9,940 nucleotides of DNA. It comes from Clostridium sp. SCN 57-10. Lineage in GTDB: Bacteria; Bacillota; Clostridia; Oscillospirales; Butyricicoccaceae. The notes beneath the pieces were generated by a model that saw only the letters and a list, made by a program, of their open reading frames with translations, was not told the origin of the DNA and did not search any database. The DNA is taken from the NCBI GenBank assembly GCA_001725215.1, contig MEFT01000085.1, positions 1 through 9,940 on the forward strand, read 5' to 3'. A program made the translations under genes and the position numbers. Positions within the stretch are counted from its first letter, which is position 1. Every line of letters starts with the position of its first letter. This document shows positions 1 to 4,964 of the stretch, piece after piece.

Positions 1-99
1 GGGGATCGCATTCCCCCTTCGAGCCGCCGCTTCGTTGCGGCTATTCCCCTCGTTCCGGCGATTTTCTGAGAAAAATCGCCGGATTATTGTGTTTTTTCG
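1..99. repeat. palindrome-rich non-coding block, probable dispersed repeat
   Basis: Three hairpins stand in close succession. The first is GGGGA/TCCCC (1-5 with 12-16). The second is GCCGC/GCGGC (26-30 with 37-41). The third is a perfect 11-bp stem, CCGGCGATTTT with AAAATCGCCGG (55-65 with 72-82), followed on the plus strand by a T run at 92-97. A direct repeat also recurs: GCATTCCCCCTTCG at 8-21 and GCTATTCCCCTCG at 40-52. No coding sequence with a ribosome binding site is visible. The phased palindromes and short direct repeat resemble the multi-hairpin intergenic repeats dispersed in many clostridial genomes; that identity is inferred from form and not from a search. The block runs off the left edge, so its full length is unknown. 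A structured RNA is an alternative. Confidence 0.45.
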
Positions 100-130
100 C
101 CGCACATGTCACCAAAAAAACAGATTGGTT

Positions 131-145
131 AAGCCCTTCGGGCTT
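131..145. other. small perfect hairpin AAGCCC/GGGCTT
   Basis: A 6-bp perfect stem (131-136 with 140-145) closes a 3-nt loop. On the minus strand it lies downstream of the amidohydrolase terminator, and a T run (complement of 114-120) follows about ten bases later. That gap is too long for a normal intrinsic terminator, so it may be a backup terminator or part of the neighbouring repeat block. Confidence 0.3.
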
Positions 146-156
146 TGGGGGCAAGT

Positions 157-192
157 TAAAAGGCTTCCGAACATGGTTCGGAAGCCTTTTTT
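157..192 (-). terminator. intrinsic terminator of the amidohydrolase gene (works both ways in form)
   Basis: A perfect 15-bp stem pairs 158-172 (AAAAGGCTTCCGAAC) with 176-190 across a 3-nt loop. A and T runs flank both sides, so U tracts exist on either strand. It begins 13 bases beyond the stop codon of the minus-strand amidohydrolase gene, the usual place for a Rho-independent terminator, and would also stop any plus-strand transcript arriving from the left. Confidence 0.85.
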
Positions 193-205
193 GTGTATCA
201 GTTGA

Positions 206-1345
206 TTATTTCACGCGTGCGCCGCTGATGAAGACGGCGATGGTTCTTGTCATGATTTCAAACGGATGCCCGTCATACACGGCGATGTCGGCGTCTTTGC
301 CCACCTTAAGCGAGCCAACACGGTCTTCCACTCCGCCGATCTTGGCGGCATTGATGGTCAGTGCACGCAAGGCGGCCTGCTCGCTCATGCCCGCCTTGAC
401 ACACAGCGCCGCGTTGATGTTCAGGTATTCGAGCGGAAGCACCGGATGGTCGGTCGTGATGGCAACCTCGACACCGTGTTGCTCGAGCACCGCACCGTTT
501 TCAAACGACTTCCAGCTCGTCTCCGGCTTGCCGCTGATGCCCATCAGCGGGCCGATTACAGGCATAATGTCGGCCGCAGCGATGTATTTGGCTGCGCGGC
601 GCGCGTCCGAGGTATGGATAATGTTGTAGCGGATGCCGAACTCTTTTGCCACGCGAATCGCTGTTTCGATATCGTCGCAGCGGTGGCAGTGGATGTGTGC
701 GGGAATCTCGCCGCGCAGCACGGGCAGGAGCGCCTCACACTTTGCATCATACTCCGTGTTGGCATCCTTCTCTTTCTTCGCCATATAGCGCTGTGCTTTG
801 ATCAGCGCCTCGCGCATGAGCGACGCACTCGCCATACGGGTCTGCGGAGCGGCTTTCTTCGCGTTGCCATAGCAGTTCTTCGGGTTCTCGCCCAGAGCCA
901 TCTTCATGGCGCACGGAGCTTTGATGACCATTTCGTCGATGTTCTCACCGTGCATCTTAATGGCTGCCATCTGACCGCCGATGACGTTGGCGCTGCCCGG
1001 CCCGACGACGGCGGATGTTACGCCGGCAGCCGATGCGCGCGGGAACGCGGTGTCAAAGGGAAAAATCGCGTCGATGGCACGCAGCTGCGGCGTTACGGGA
1101 TCGGTCATTTCGTTGCAATCCTCGCCTTCCCAGCGAACGTTCTCTTCCGAAATACCGATGTGGGAGTGTGCGTCAATAAATCCGGGCAGCACATAACCGC
1201 CGCGCGCGTCAACCGTTTCGCCCGTATAGGCAGGCGCCGACGCCATATCACCAAGCGCTGTGATGACTCCATTTTCAAAGTCTACATAGCCGCATTCGAA
1301 GGTTTCGCCCTCCATGGTGAGAACCTTTCCGTTGATAATTCTCAT
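206..1345 (-). CDS. amidohydrolase, imidazolonepropionase-like (COG1228 type)
   Basis: The 379-residue product looks like a cytoplasmic metal-dependent hydrolase of the amidohydrolase superfamily. The fold signature is complete: an N-terminal beta-sandwich strand with INGKV, PGFIDAHSHIG with the HxH metal pair at His60 and His62, a glycine-rich GPGSANVIGG stretch near 116-124, a second histidine cluster HIHCH at 217-221, IIHTSD at 242-247, and TTDHP with the probable catalytic Asp299. The C-terminal segment INAAKIGGVEDRVGSLKVGKDADI returns to the sandwich as expected. The start at 1345 is chosen because AAAGGTGG lies about seven bases upstream; the ATG at 1363 would place that ribosome site inside the coding region. 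It follows the yabR terminator, so it is probably a separate unit, although I could not find a convincing promoter in 1346-1420. The substrate cannot be read from sequence; cyclic amides or modified dipeptides are only guesses. Confidence 0.88.
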   Translation of the reverse strand: MRIINGKVLTMEGETFECGYVDFENGVITALGDMASAPAYTGETVDARGGYVLPGFIDAHSHIGISEENVRWEGEDCNEMTDPVTPQLRAIDAIFPFDTAFPRASAAGVTSAVVGPGSANVIGGQMAAIKMHGENIDEMVIKAPCAMKMALGENPKNCYGNAKKAAPQTRMASASLMREALIKAQRYMAKKEKDANTEYDAKCEALLPVLRGEIPAHIHCHRCDDIETAIRVAKEFGIRYNIIHTSDARRAAKYIAAADIMPVIGPLMGISGKPETSWKSFENGAVLEQHGVEVAITTDHPVLPLEYLNINAALCVKAGMSEQAALRALTINAAKIGGVEDRVGSLKVGKDADIAVYDGHPFEIMTRTIAVFISGARVK

Positions 1346-1420
1346 ACAATTTCCACCTTTCATATAATACCGTCTTCGACGGAATGCGCTGTGTGTGAAT
1401 CCACTTGCCCAATTTCAACT

Positions 1421-1449
1421 GAAAAAAGCGCAGCACCGATGCTGCGCTT
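1421..1449 (-). terminator. intrinsic terminator of divIC-yabR
   Basis: A perfect 10-bp stem AAGCGCAGCA/TGCTGCGCTT (1426-1435 with 1440-1449) has a tetranucleotide loop and is followed on the minus strand by six T (complement of 1422-1427). It lies 8 bases beyond the yabR stop codon. This is a textbook Rho-independent terminator and separates yabR from the amidohydrolase gene. Confidence 0.9.
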
Positions 1450-1457
1450 GTGTGGGC

Positions 1458-1874
1458 TTAACGGCCGCGGCGGCGCCCACCGCCGCCCTTTTTATCCACA
1501 TTGGATTTCAGATCGGAAATCTTGCTTTCGCTGGTCTGCATAAACATCTTCAGCTTGTCCTCAAAAGACGAATCCTCCGTCTTTTGCAGTGTGCTGCGCA
1601 CAGGAGGAGGCGGTGCGGTGCGCGGGGCGGCGGGCTGTTCTGCAATGGCCTTCTTGATGGACAAATTGATACGTCCCATCTGATCAATGCCGATCAGCTT
1701 CACGGTGACCGTTTGCCCCTCGGTCAGGTGATTTTTAATGTCATCCACATAGGTGTTGGCAATTTCCGAAATATGTACCATTCCGGACTTACCCATCGGC
1801 AGCATAACAAACGCGCCGAATTTTGTGATCCCTGTAACCTTACCTTCGTAAATTGAACCGACCTTTAACTCCAT
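1458..1874 (-). CDS. yabR: S1-domain RNA-binding protein, YabR family
   Basis: The 138-residue protein begins with a single S1 (OB-fold) domain, about residues 3-75, with the signatures VGSIYEGKVTGITKFGAFV and GMVHISEIA, and ends the fold at INLSIKKA. S1 domains bind single-stranded RNA. A proline- and alanine-rich linker (about 81-93) follows, then a hydrophilic segment (100-128), and a glycine-arginine tail at 130-138 that is likely to add nonspecific RNA affinity. It lies 19 bases after divIC, with AGGAGG 12 bases before the ATG, a slightly long spacing. Position directly after divIC matches the B. subtilis gene order, which supports the yabR name. The exact role is not established from sequence; binding to ribosomes or mRNA is the likely activity. 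Confidence 0.88.
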   Translation of the reverse strand: MELKVGSIYEGKVTGITKFGAFVMLPMGKSGMVHISEIANTYVDDIKNHLTEGQTVTVKLIGIDQMGRINLSIKKAIAEQPAAPRTAPPPPVRSTLQKTEDSSFEDKLKMFMQTSESKISDLKSNVDKKGGGGRRRGR

Positions 1875-1893
1875 CAGCAGGGGCTACCTCCTA

Positions 1894-2178
1894 TTATTTG
1901 CTTGAAATATCAACAAACACACGCTCGCCGGGCGTGACATATCCAAGCTTTTCACGCGCGATTCGGGCATAGTATTCATCGGTATCATCGCTTGTCAAAA
2001 GCGCTTCGATCTCCGCGTTGCGAAGCTTTTGCTCCTCTACCTGTGAGGTGAGCACCGCTTGCTCGTCTTTCTTCGCGCTGATCTGAATCTGAAGGGATAC
2101 AAGCGTAAAGGCGGCGTACACAGAGAAAAGAGCCACAAAAATCTTTGTTGCCAGGCCAACCCTCTTCTTCCGCTTCAT
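1894..2178 (-). CDS. divIC: septum formation initiator DivIC (FtsB/DivIC family)
   Basis: This 94-residue bitopic membrane protein has a short basic cytoplasmic N-terminus (KRKKR), one membrane segment at about residues 11-30, a coiled coil at about 33-62, and the family ending YYARIAREKLGYVTPGERVF near 69-88. DivIC works with DivIB and FtsL in the division complex and is needed for vegetative and sporulation septa in Bacillus. The start is supported by GAGG six bases upstream. It sits between yabQ and yabR as in B. subtilis, and its own strong promoter lies just upstream at 2227-2255, in keeping with a need for expression in growing cells. The closest alternative is an FtsL-type protein, but the motif and the neighbours favour DivIC. 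Confidence 0.92.
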   Translation of the reverse strand: MKRKKRVGLATKIFVALFSVYAAFTLVSLQIQISAKKDEQAVLTSQVEEQKLRNAEIEALLTSDDTDEYYARIAREKLGYVTPGERVFVDISSK

Positions 2179-2226
2179 ACCAACCTCAATTCTCCATGAC
2201 GCATATTACTTCACATTCTTATGAGT

Positions 2227-2255
2227 ATTTTACCCTTCTTTACGGGAAAAGTCAA
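2227..2255 (-). promoter_or_regulatory. sigma-A promoter for divIC-yabR
   Basis: On the minus strand TTGACT (2250-2255) is followed after exactly 17 bases by TAAAAT (2227-2232), close to the vegetative consensus. The -35 box overlaps the yabQ stop codon TGA at 2252-2254. Transcription would start near 2220 and leave a leader of about 40 bases before divIC. The spacer also holds an imperfect inverted repeat, TTTTCCC against GGGTAAAA, which could be a weak hairpin or operator. Confidence 0.75.
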
Positions 2256-2695
2256 TTATCTTTTCCCTCTGCCATGCAATTTTCCTGTTCAGCTTGTGCT
2301 GCACGTCTTTCCATTTCTCTTTCCGCCGCACGTTTTTCCTTTTCTCTTTTCCTCCGCTTGCGGCGCTCCGCAAACCACCGGTTAATACGGCGCAAGCGCG
2401 GCAGCAGAAATCCAACGACGATGCGCGATATCGTTAAGAAGTACAGCGTCATGCCGCCCACACAGCCAAGAAGGATATAATTACGCAGGCTTCCGTCACC
2501 GTGTATCAGCGTAAACGCCGCCAAGGCGACGAGCCAGGTCAGGCAGTATCCCGTGTCGAGCAGCGTGGTAATCAGCCATCGGCTCCCGCCGAGCACACGC
2601 AGACAGCGGGCGATGTCGTATATACCGCCCATGGCAAAGCCAAGCACAACGGCATATAAAAAAGTTTGAGTCTGCGCGGCGATTGAGAACCCCAT
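2252..2695 (-). CDS. yabQ: spore cortex biosynthesis protein YabQ
   Basis: The 147-residue membrane protein has three clear hydrophobic segments at about residues 11-29, 41-64 and 73-98, then a strongly charged tail (100-147) rich in Arg, Lys and Glu. The opening MGFSIAAQTQTFLYAVVLG, with GGIYDIAR after it, fits the YabQ family, where the first membrane helix starts close to the N-terminus. In B. subtilis YabQ is made in the mother cell, lies in the membranes around the forespore and is needed for cortex formation. The frame is open upstream to 2773, but I chose the ATG at 2695 because it shares one base with the yabP stop (TGATG) and because the longer form would add 26 residues lacking family character. 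No strong ribosome site precedes it, so translation probably depends on yabP. Confidence 0.85.
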   Translation of the reverse strand: MGFSIAAQTQTFLYAVVLGFAMGGIYDIARCLRVLGGSRWLITTLLDTGYCLTWLVALAAFTLIHGDGSLRNYILLGCVGGMTLYFLTISRIVVGFLLPRLRRINRWFAERRKRRKREKEKRAAEREMERRAAQAEQENCMAEGKDN

Positions 2696-2970
2696 CAGAA
2701 AATACGCGACCAGAAACCGCGCGTTTTGGGCGTCTCGGTATAAATCATACTTTCGATGCTGCCCATCACACAAAGCTCGCCAATTTCAAGGCTTAGCTTT
2801 TCCACATGCAGGCCGTCACCCTCCACGGTGAGTTGTCCACGCGACGTTTCGATGACGAGTTCGTTTTCGTCAAAGCTGACGACCTCGATGACGCCCGAAA
2901 CACTAAGCTTCTCGCGGCCCTCGAGCACAATGTTGTGCACGCTTTCTGCGCGTCTGTATTCCTCTGCCAT
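2695..2970 (-). CDS. yabP: sporulation protein YabP
   Basis: The 91-residue protein carries the YabP/YqfC-family core: HNIVLEGREKLSVSGVIEVVSFDENELVIET, then GLHVEKLSLEIGELCVMGSIESMIY (about residues 12-77). It is predicted soluble and all-beta. In B. subtilis yabP is a sigma-E gene of the mother cell, and the product acts with YabQ during spore envelope assembly; the mechanism is not clear. The start is preceded by GGGGGAG about nine bases upstream. A candidate sigma-E promoter lies 33-61 bases before the start. The gene is translationally coupled to yabQ through the TGATG overlap. Confidence 0.92.
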   Translation of the reverse strand: MAEEYRRAESVHNIVLEGREKLSVSGVIEVVSFDENELVIETSRGQLTVEGDGLHVEKLSLEIGELCVMGSIESMIYTETPKTRGFWSRIF

Positions 2971-3002
2971 ATCATCTACTCCCCCATTCTCGGTTTCAAT
3001 GA

Positions 3003-3031
3003 TAAGTATGAGCCACAGTGCCGTTCTATAC
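3003..3031 (-). promoter_or_regulatory. candidate sigma-E promoter for yabPQ
   Basis: On the minus strand GTATAGA (3025-3031) and CATACTTA (3003-3010) are separated by 14 bases. The known sigma-E pattern is a -35 element centred on ATA and a -10 element CATACA-T with 14-15 bases between. Here ATA, the spacing and CATAC agree, while parts of each box do not. The predicted start near 2996 gives a leader of about 26 bases before yabP. Known sigma-E control of yabP in B. subtilis makes this location plausible. Confidence 0.5.
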
Positions 3032-3079
3032 TAAATTATTCATAAAGCCGCCGTATGGACGCAATACGCAAAGAGAACC

Positions 3080-3108
3080 GATACAACCTGGAATTTGCCG
3101 GCTGTATC
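3080..3108 (-). terminator. possible weak terminator after the DUF4279-like gene
   Basis: A 9-bp stem with one G-T pair joins 3080-3088 (GATACAACC) to 3100-3108 across an 11-nt loop, 11 bases beyond the stop codon of the upstream gene. The following minus-strand sequence, GGTTCTCTTTGCG, is a poor U tract, so termination would be partial at best. The placement between the rqcP pair and the yabPQ promoter fits a transcript boundary. Confidence 0.35.
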
Positions 3109-3119
3109 AGCAAAATCTA

Positions 3120-3527
3120 TTACAGGTCGTCGGCAGCGCCAAAGAAGTTGTAGGTGATGACAAGCTGCACGCCGCACCCGGCAATGGCGGAAATCACCTC
3201 CGGCTGGAGCACAAGTTCGCCGCTTTCTTCGTCCGGATAGAGTGCAAGCGTCAGCGTTACGTCGCATCCCTCAGCCAGCGTGCGAATCTCCTCCGCACGC
3301 TGCAGGTGCGTGCCGATAAACTCGGCCACCGCCTCGCCTACCTCGACGTCCTCGGGATATACGGTCTGCAGCAGCCAGCCGTCCTGCTCATGTTGGGCGC
3401 TCCCTCCAAACGCGATGCGTTTTTCGTCGCCCTTGCGATAGCACATCTGCGCCTCTCCAGCAAAAATCGTAGATAGGTGCGAAAAGTCAAGGTCGATGCC
3501 GTGCACCGCAATGCCCAGATTGGTCAT
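3120..3527 (-). CDS. DUF4279-like protein of unknown function, coupled to rqcP
   Basis: The 135-residue soluble protein matches the layout I know for DUF4279: an N-terminal strand, a region with the RKGD motif (31-34) after a loop, a tryptophan followed by a strand (W51), a helix of about 63-86, a strand TLTLALYP (91-98), and a final helix and strand, VISAIAGCGVQLVITY (111-126). No catalytic residues stand out and the family function is unknown. The ATG shares four bases with the rqcP stop (ATGA), and AGGAGG lies seven bases upstream inside rqcP, so the two are almost certainly made together. This gene is not part of the B. subtilis yabO-yabP block and looks like a lineage-specific insertion. 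The family call rests on pattern memory and needs a profile search. Confidence 0.7.
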   Translation of the reverse strand: MTNLGIAVHGIDLDFSHLSTIFAGEAQMCYRKGDEKRIAFGGSAQHEQDGWLLQTVYPEDVEVGEAVAEFIGTHLQRAEEIRTLAEGCDVTLTLALYPDEESGELVLQPEVISAIAGCGVQLVITYNFFGAADDL

Positions 3528-3769
3528 TGTGCCACCTCCTCATACATGAGCTGCGCATCCTGTTTGGCCGCATGCTCCGGTATGGACAGCACGCGCACCT
3601 TCAGCGTGCGCGCGCCGAACGCCACCTCGATGATATCGCCCACTTTAACCTGATACGAAGCCTTCGCCTCGCGCCCGTTCACCAGGACGCGATCACCGTC
3701 ACAAGCGTCGTTGGCAACGGTGCGGCGTTTGATGAGGCGAGCAACTTTGAGATATTTATCCAATCGCAT
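3524..3769 (-). CDS. rqcP: S4-domain ribosome quality-control factor RqcP (YabO/Hsp15 family)
   Basis: The 81-residue protein is almost entirely an S4 RNA-binding domain: MRLDKYLKVARLIKRRTVAN at the start, then GDRVLVNGREAKASYQVKVGDIIEV at about 25-49. In Bacillus this protein binds the stalled 50S subunit carrying peptidyl-tRNA and works with RqcH to add C-terminal alanine tails. The start at 3769 is chosen over an in-frame ATG at 3799 because the latter lies inside the HU terminator hairpin and would add ten unrelated residues; a GAAGGG site stands just upstream of the chosen start. Only 15 bases separate the HU terminator from this start, so expression may depend on read-through. It overlaps the next gene by ATGA. 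Confidence 0.88.
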   Translation of the reverse strand: MRLDKYLKVARLIKRRTVANDACDGDRVLVNGREAKASYQVKVGDIIEVAFGARTLKVRVLSIPEHAAKQDAQLMYEEVAQ

Positions 3770-3784
3770 AATGTTTCCCTTCTG

Positions 3785-3813
3785 CAAAAAAGCGGGCATC
3801 GCTGCCCGCTTTT
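3785..3813 (-). terminator. intrinsic terminator of the HU gene
   Basis: A perfect 11-bp stem AAAAGCGGGCA/TGCCCGCTTTT (3788-3798 with 3803-3813) with a 4-nt loop is followed on the minus strand by six T (complement of 3786-3791). It begins 13 bases after the HU stop codon. It ends close to the rqcP ribosome site and leaves no room for a promoter between them, which suggests incomplete termination and high HU but low rqcP expression. Confidence 0.85.
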
Positions 3814-3826
3814 CATGTGACGCAAT

Positions 3827-4102
3827 TTATTTCGCGACCTGATCCTTCAGAGCCTTGCCGGCCTTGAAAACAGGCGACACGGAAGCGGGAATCTTGATTT
3901 CTTCCTTGGTCTTGGGGTTGCGGCCAATGCGCTCTCCGCGCTTTTTGACCTCAAACGAGCCAAATCCGATCAGCTGAATTTTGCCGCCCTCAGCGAGTTC
4001 TTCGGCAATCGCGGCAAGCGCGGCATTCAAGGCTTTTTCGGAATCCTTTTTAGACAGTTCGGTTTTTTCGGCGATGGCAGCAACCAATTCGGTCTTGTTC
4101 AT
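3827..4102 (-). CDS. hup: DNA-binding protein HU
   Basis: The 91-residue protein is a typical full-length HU homodimer subunit. The helical part (MNKTELVAAIAEKTELSKKDSEKAL) is followed by the beta arm signature GFGSFEV, then RxxRxGRNP (RGERIGRNPKTKEE) with the proline that inserts into the DNA minor groove, IPA, and the ending PVFKAGKALKDQV. HU compacts the nucleoid and bends DNA without strong sequence preference. AGGAGG lies nine bases before the start. The gene stands between mazG and rqcP, an insertion relative to B. subtilis, where hbs is elsewhere. A strong terminator follows. The upstream gap of 50 bases holds a hairpin and A/T-rich TTTATAAA repeats. Confidence 0.95.
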   Translation of the reverse strand: MNKTELVAAIAEKTELSKKDSEKALNAALAAIAEELAEGGKIQLIGFGSFEVKKRGERIGRNPKTKEEIKIPASVSPVFKAGKALKDQVAK

Positions 4103-4132
4103 ACAGTAATCCTCCTGTGTTTATAAAGAGTT

Positions 4133-4157
4133 TATAAAAACGGCACTCCGTTTTATA
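4133..4157 (-). terminator. hairpin at the mazG stop codon, candidate weak terminator
   Basis: The minus strand reads TATAAAACGG, a 4-nt loop, then CCGTTTTTATA. The stem is mostly A-T with an ACGG/CCGT core and ends in a short T run. The mazG stop codon (4153-4155) lies inside the stem. It could reduce transcription from mazG into HU, but its low GC content makes it a modest terminator. Confidence 0.4.
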
Positions 4158-4160
4158 TCA
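4152..4160 (-). promoter_or_regulatory. possible extended -10 promoter for HU
   Basis: The minus strand contains TGATATAAA, an extended -10 form (TGn followed by TATAAA), just before the hairpin described at 4133-4157. A transcript would start near 4145 and give a leader of about 40 bases before HU. No good -35 box stands 16-18 bases upstream (GCTTTG-like sequence only), so this is tentative. An abundant protein such as HU would be expected to have its own promoter. Confidence 0.3.
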
Positions 4161-4932
4161 GTTTTGCTTTGTCCCAAAGCTTGTCCATTTCCGCAAGGCT
4201 CATTCCCTTGAGAGCATCGCCCGCCATCTCCTCCACGCGCGCAAAGCGCCGATGGAATTTTCGCGCCGCCTTGCGCAGCGCCTCCTCCGGGTCGACTTCA
4301 AGGAAGCGCGCAACGTTGACGGCGGCAAACAACAGATCGCCAAGCTCCTCTTCCGCATTGCCTTCTCCCTTAATAGCAGACGCAAGCTCATCCGTTTCCT
4401 CACGCACCTTATCGAGAGCGCCGGAAACATCATCCCAATCAAAGCCGGCCTTTCTGGCCCTTTTTTGCATCTTTTCAGCGTAAATGAGTGCGGGCAGCGA
4501 CTTCGCAACCTCGTCCATTGCTTGCGTGTAGGTTTCCTGCTGCTTTTCGCGCCGCTTGATCTCTTCCCAGTTATCAAGCACCTCAGCCGAACCGGAAACG
4601 CTGACCTCGCCGAAAATATGCGGATGGCGCAAAATCAGCTTGCGGCAAATGCCGTCCGTCACATCGGTCATGTCAAACGCACCGTCAGACTGCGCAATGT
4701 GTGCGTGAAAGACGACCTGAAGCAATACATCGCCCAGCTCCTCGCAGAGGTGTGTATTATCCTCGTTGTCAATCGCCTCGCAGGCCTCATAGACCTCTTC
4801 GATAAAATTGCGCCGAATGCTCTGATGGGTCTGTTCGCGATCCCAAGGGCAGCCGCCCTCTCCGCGCAGCTGCTCCATCAGAGCAAGCAGGTCATTGAAA
4901 TCATACCGTTCAATCTTATTAGAATCTACCAT
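4153..4932 (-). CDS. mazG: nucleoside triphosphate pyrophosphohydrolase MazG
   Basis: The 259-residue protein has two MazG domains, close to the E. coli MazG length. The first (about 18-105) has GGCPWDREQTH, the metal-binding EEVYE at 45-49 and EELGD at 64-68. The second (about 150-235) has EETDE at 178-182 and EEELGD at 194-199. The enzyme cleaves nucleoside triphosphates to monophosphate and pyrophosphate and cleans the nucleotide pool. The B. subtilis counterpart YabN has an added N-terminal tetrapyrrole-methylase-type domain; here that domain is absent. GGAGG lies eight bases before the ATG, and the gap after the flippase gene is 32 bases, so the two are probably in one transcript. Confidence 0.93.
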   Translation of the reverse strand: MVDSNKIERYDFNDLLALMEQLRGEGGCPWDREQTHQSIRRNFIEEVYEACEAIDNEDNTHLCEELGDVLLQVVFHAHIAQSDGAFDMTDVTDGICRKLILRHPHIFGEVSVSGSAEVLDNWEEIKRREKQQETYTQAMDEVAKSLPALIYAEKMQKRARKAGFDWDDVSGALDKVREETDELASAIKGEGNAEEELGDLLFAAVNVARFLEVDPEEALRKAARKFHRRFARVEEMAGDALKGMSLAEMDKLWDKAKLI

Positions 4933-4964
4933 ATTTTTTCCTCCATTGCAAGAAAAAATCTGCT

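Noticed and set aside
87..629. Plus-strand open frame of 180 codons entering the amidohydrolase gene
   Set aside because: It crosses the strong terminator at 157-192 and is antisense to a supported gene; no ribosome site is visible.
1346..1420. Promoter search before the imidazolonepropionase-like gene
   Set aside because: TATTAT is present near 1365 but no acceptable -35 box lies at 16-18 bases. A small CCGTC/GACGG hairpin stands here and might be an operator, but the evidence is too thin to call.
266..1543. Long plus-strand open frame of 425 codons opposite the amidohydrolase and yabR genes
   Set aside because: It runs antisense across two well-supported genes and a terminator, has no ribosome site or family motif, and its composition (His/Arg/Val rich) is that of a shadow frame in GC-rich DNA.
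2233..2249. TTTTCCC/GGGTAAAA inverted repeat in the divIC promoter spacer as a yabQ terminator
   Set aside because: The pairing is imperfect and A-T rich, and the sequence is better explained as promoter spacer; no proper U tract follows.
2696..2773. Longer N-terminus for YabQ starting at 2773
   Set aside because: It would overlap yabP by 79 bases and add 26 residues lacking family character; the TGATG junction at 2695 explains the start better.
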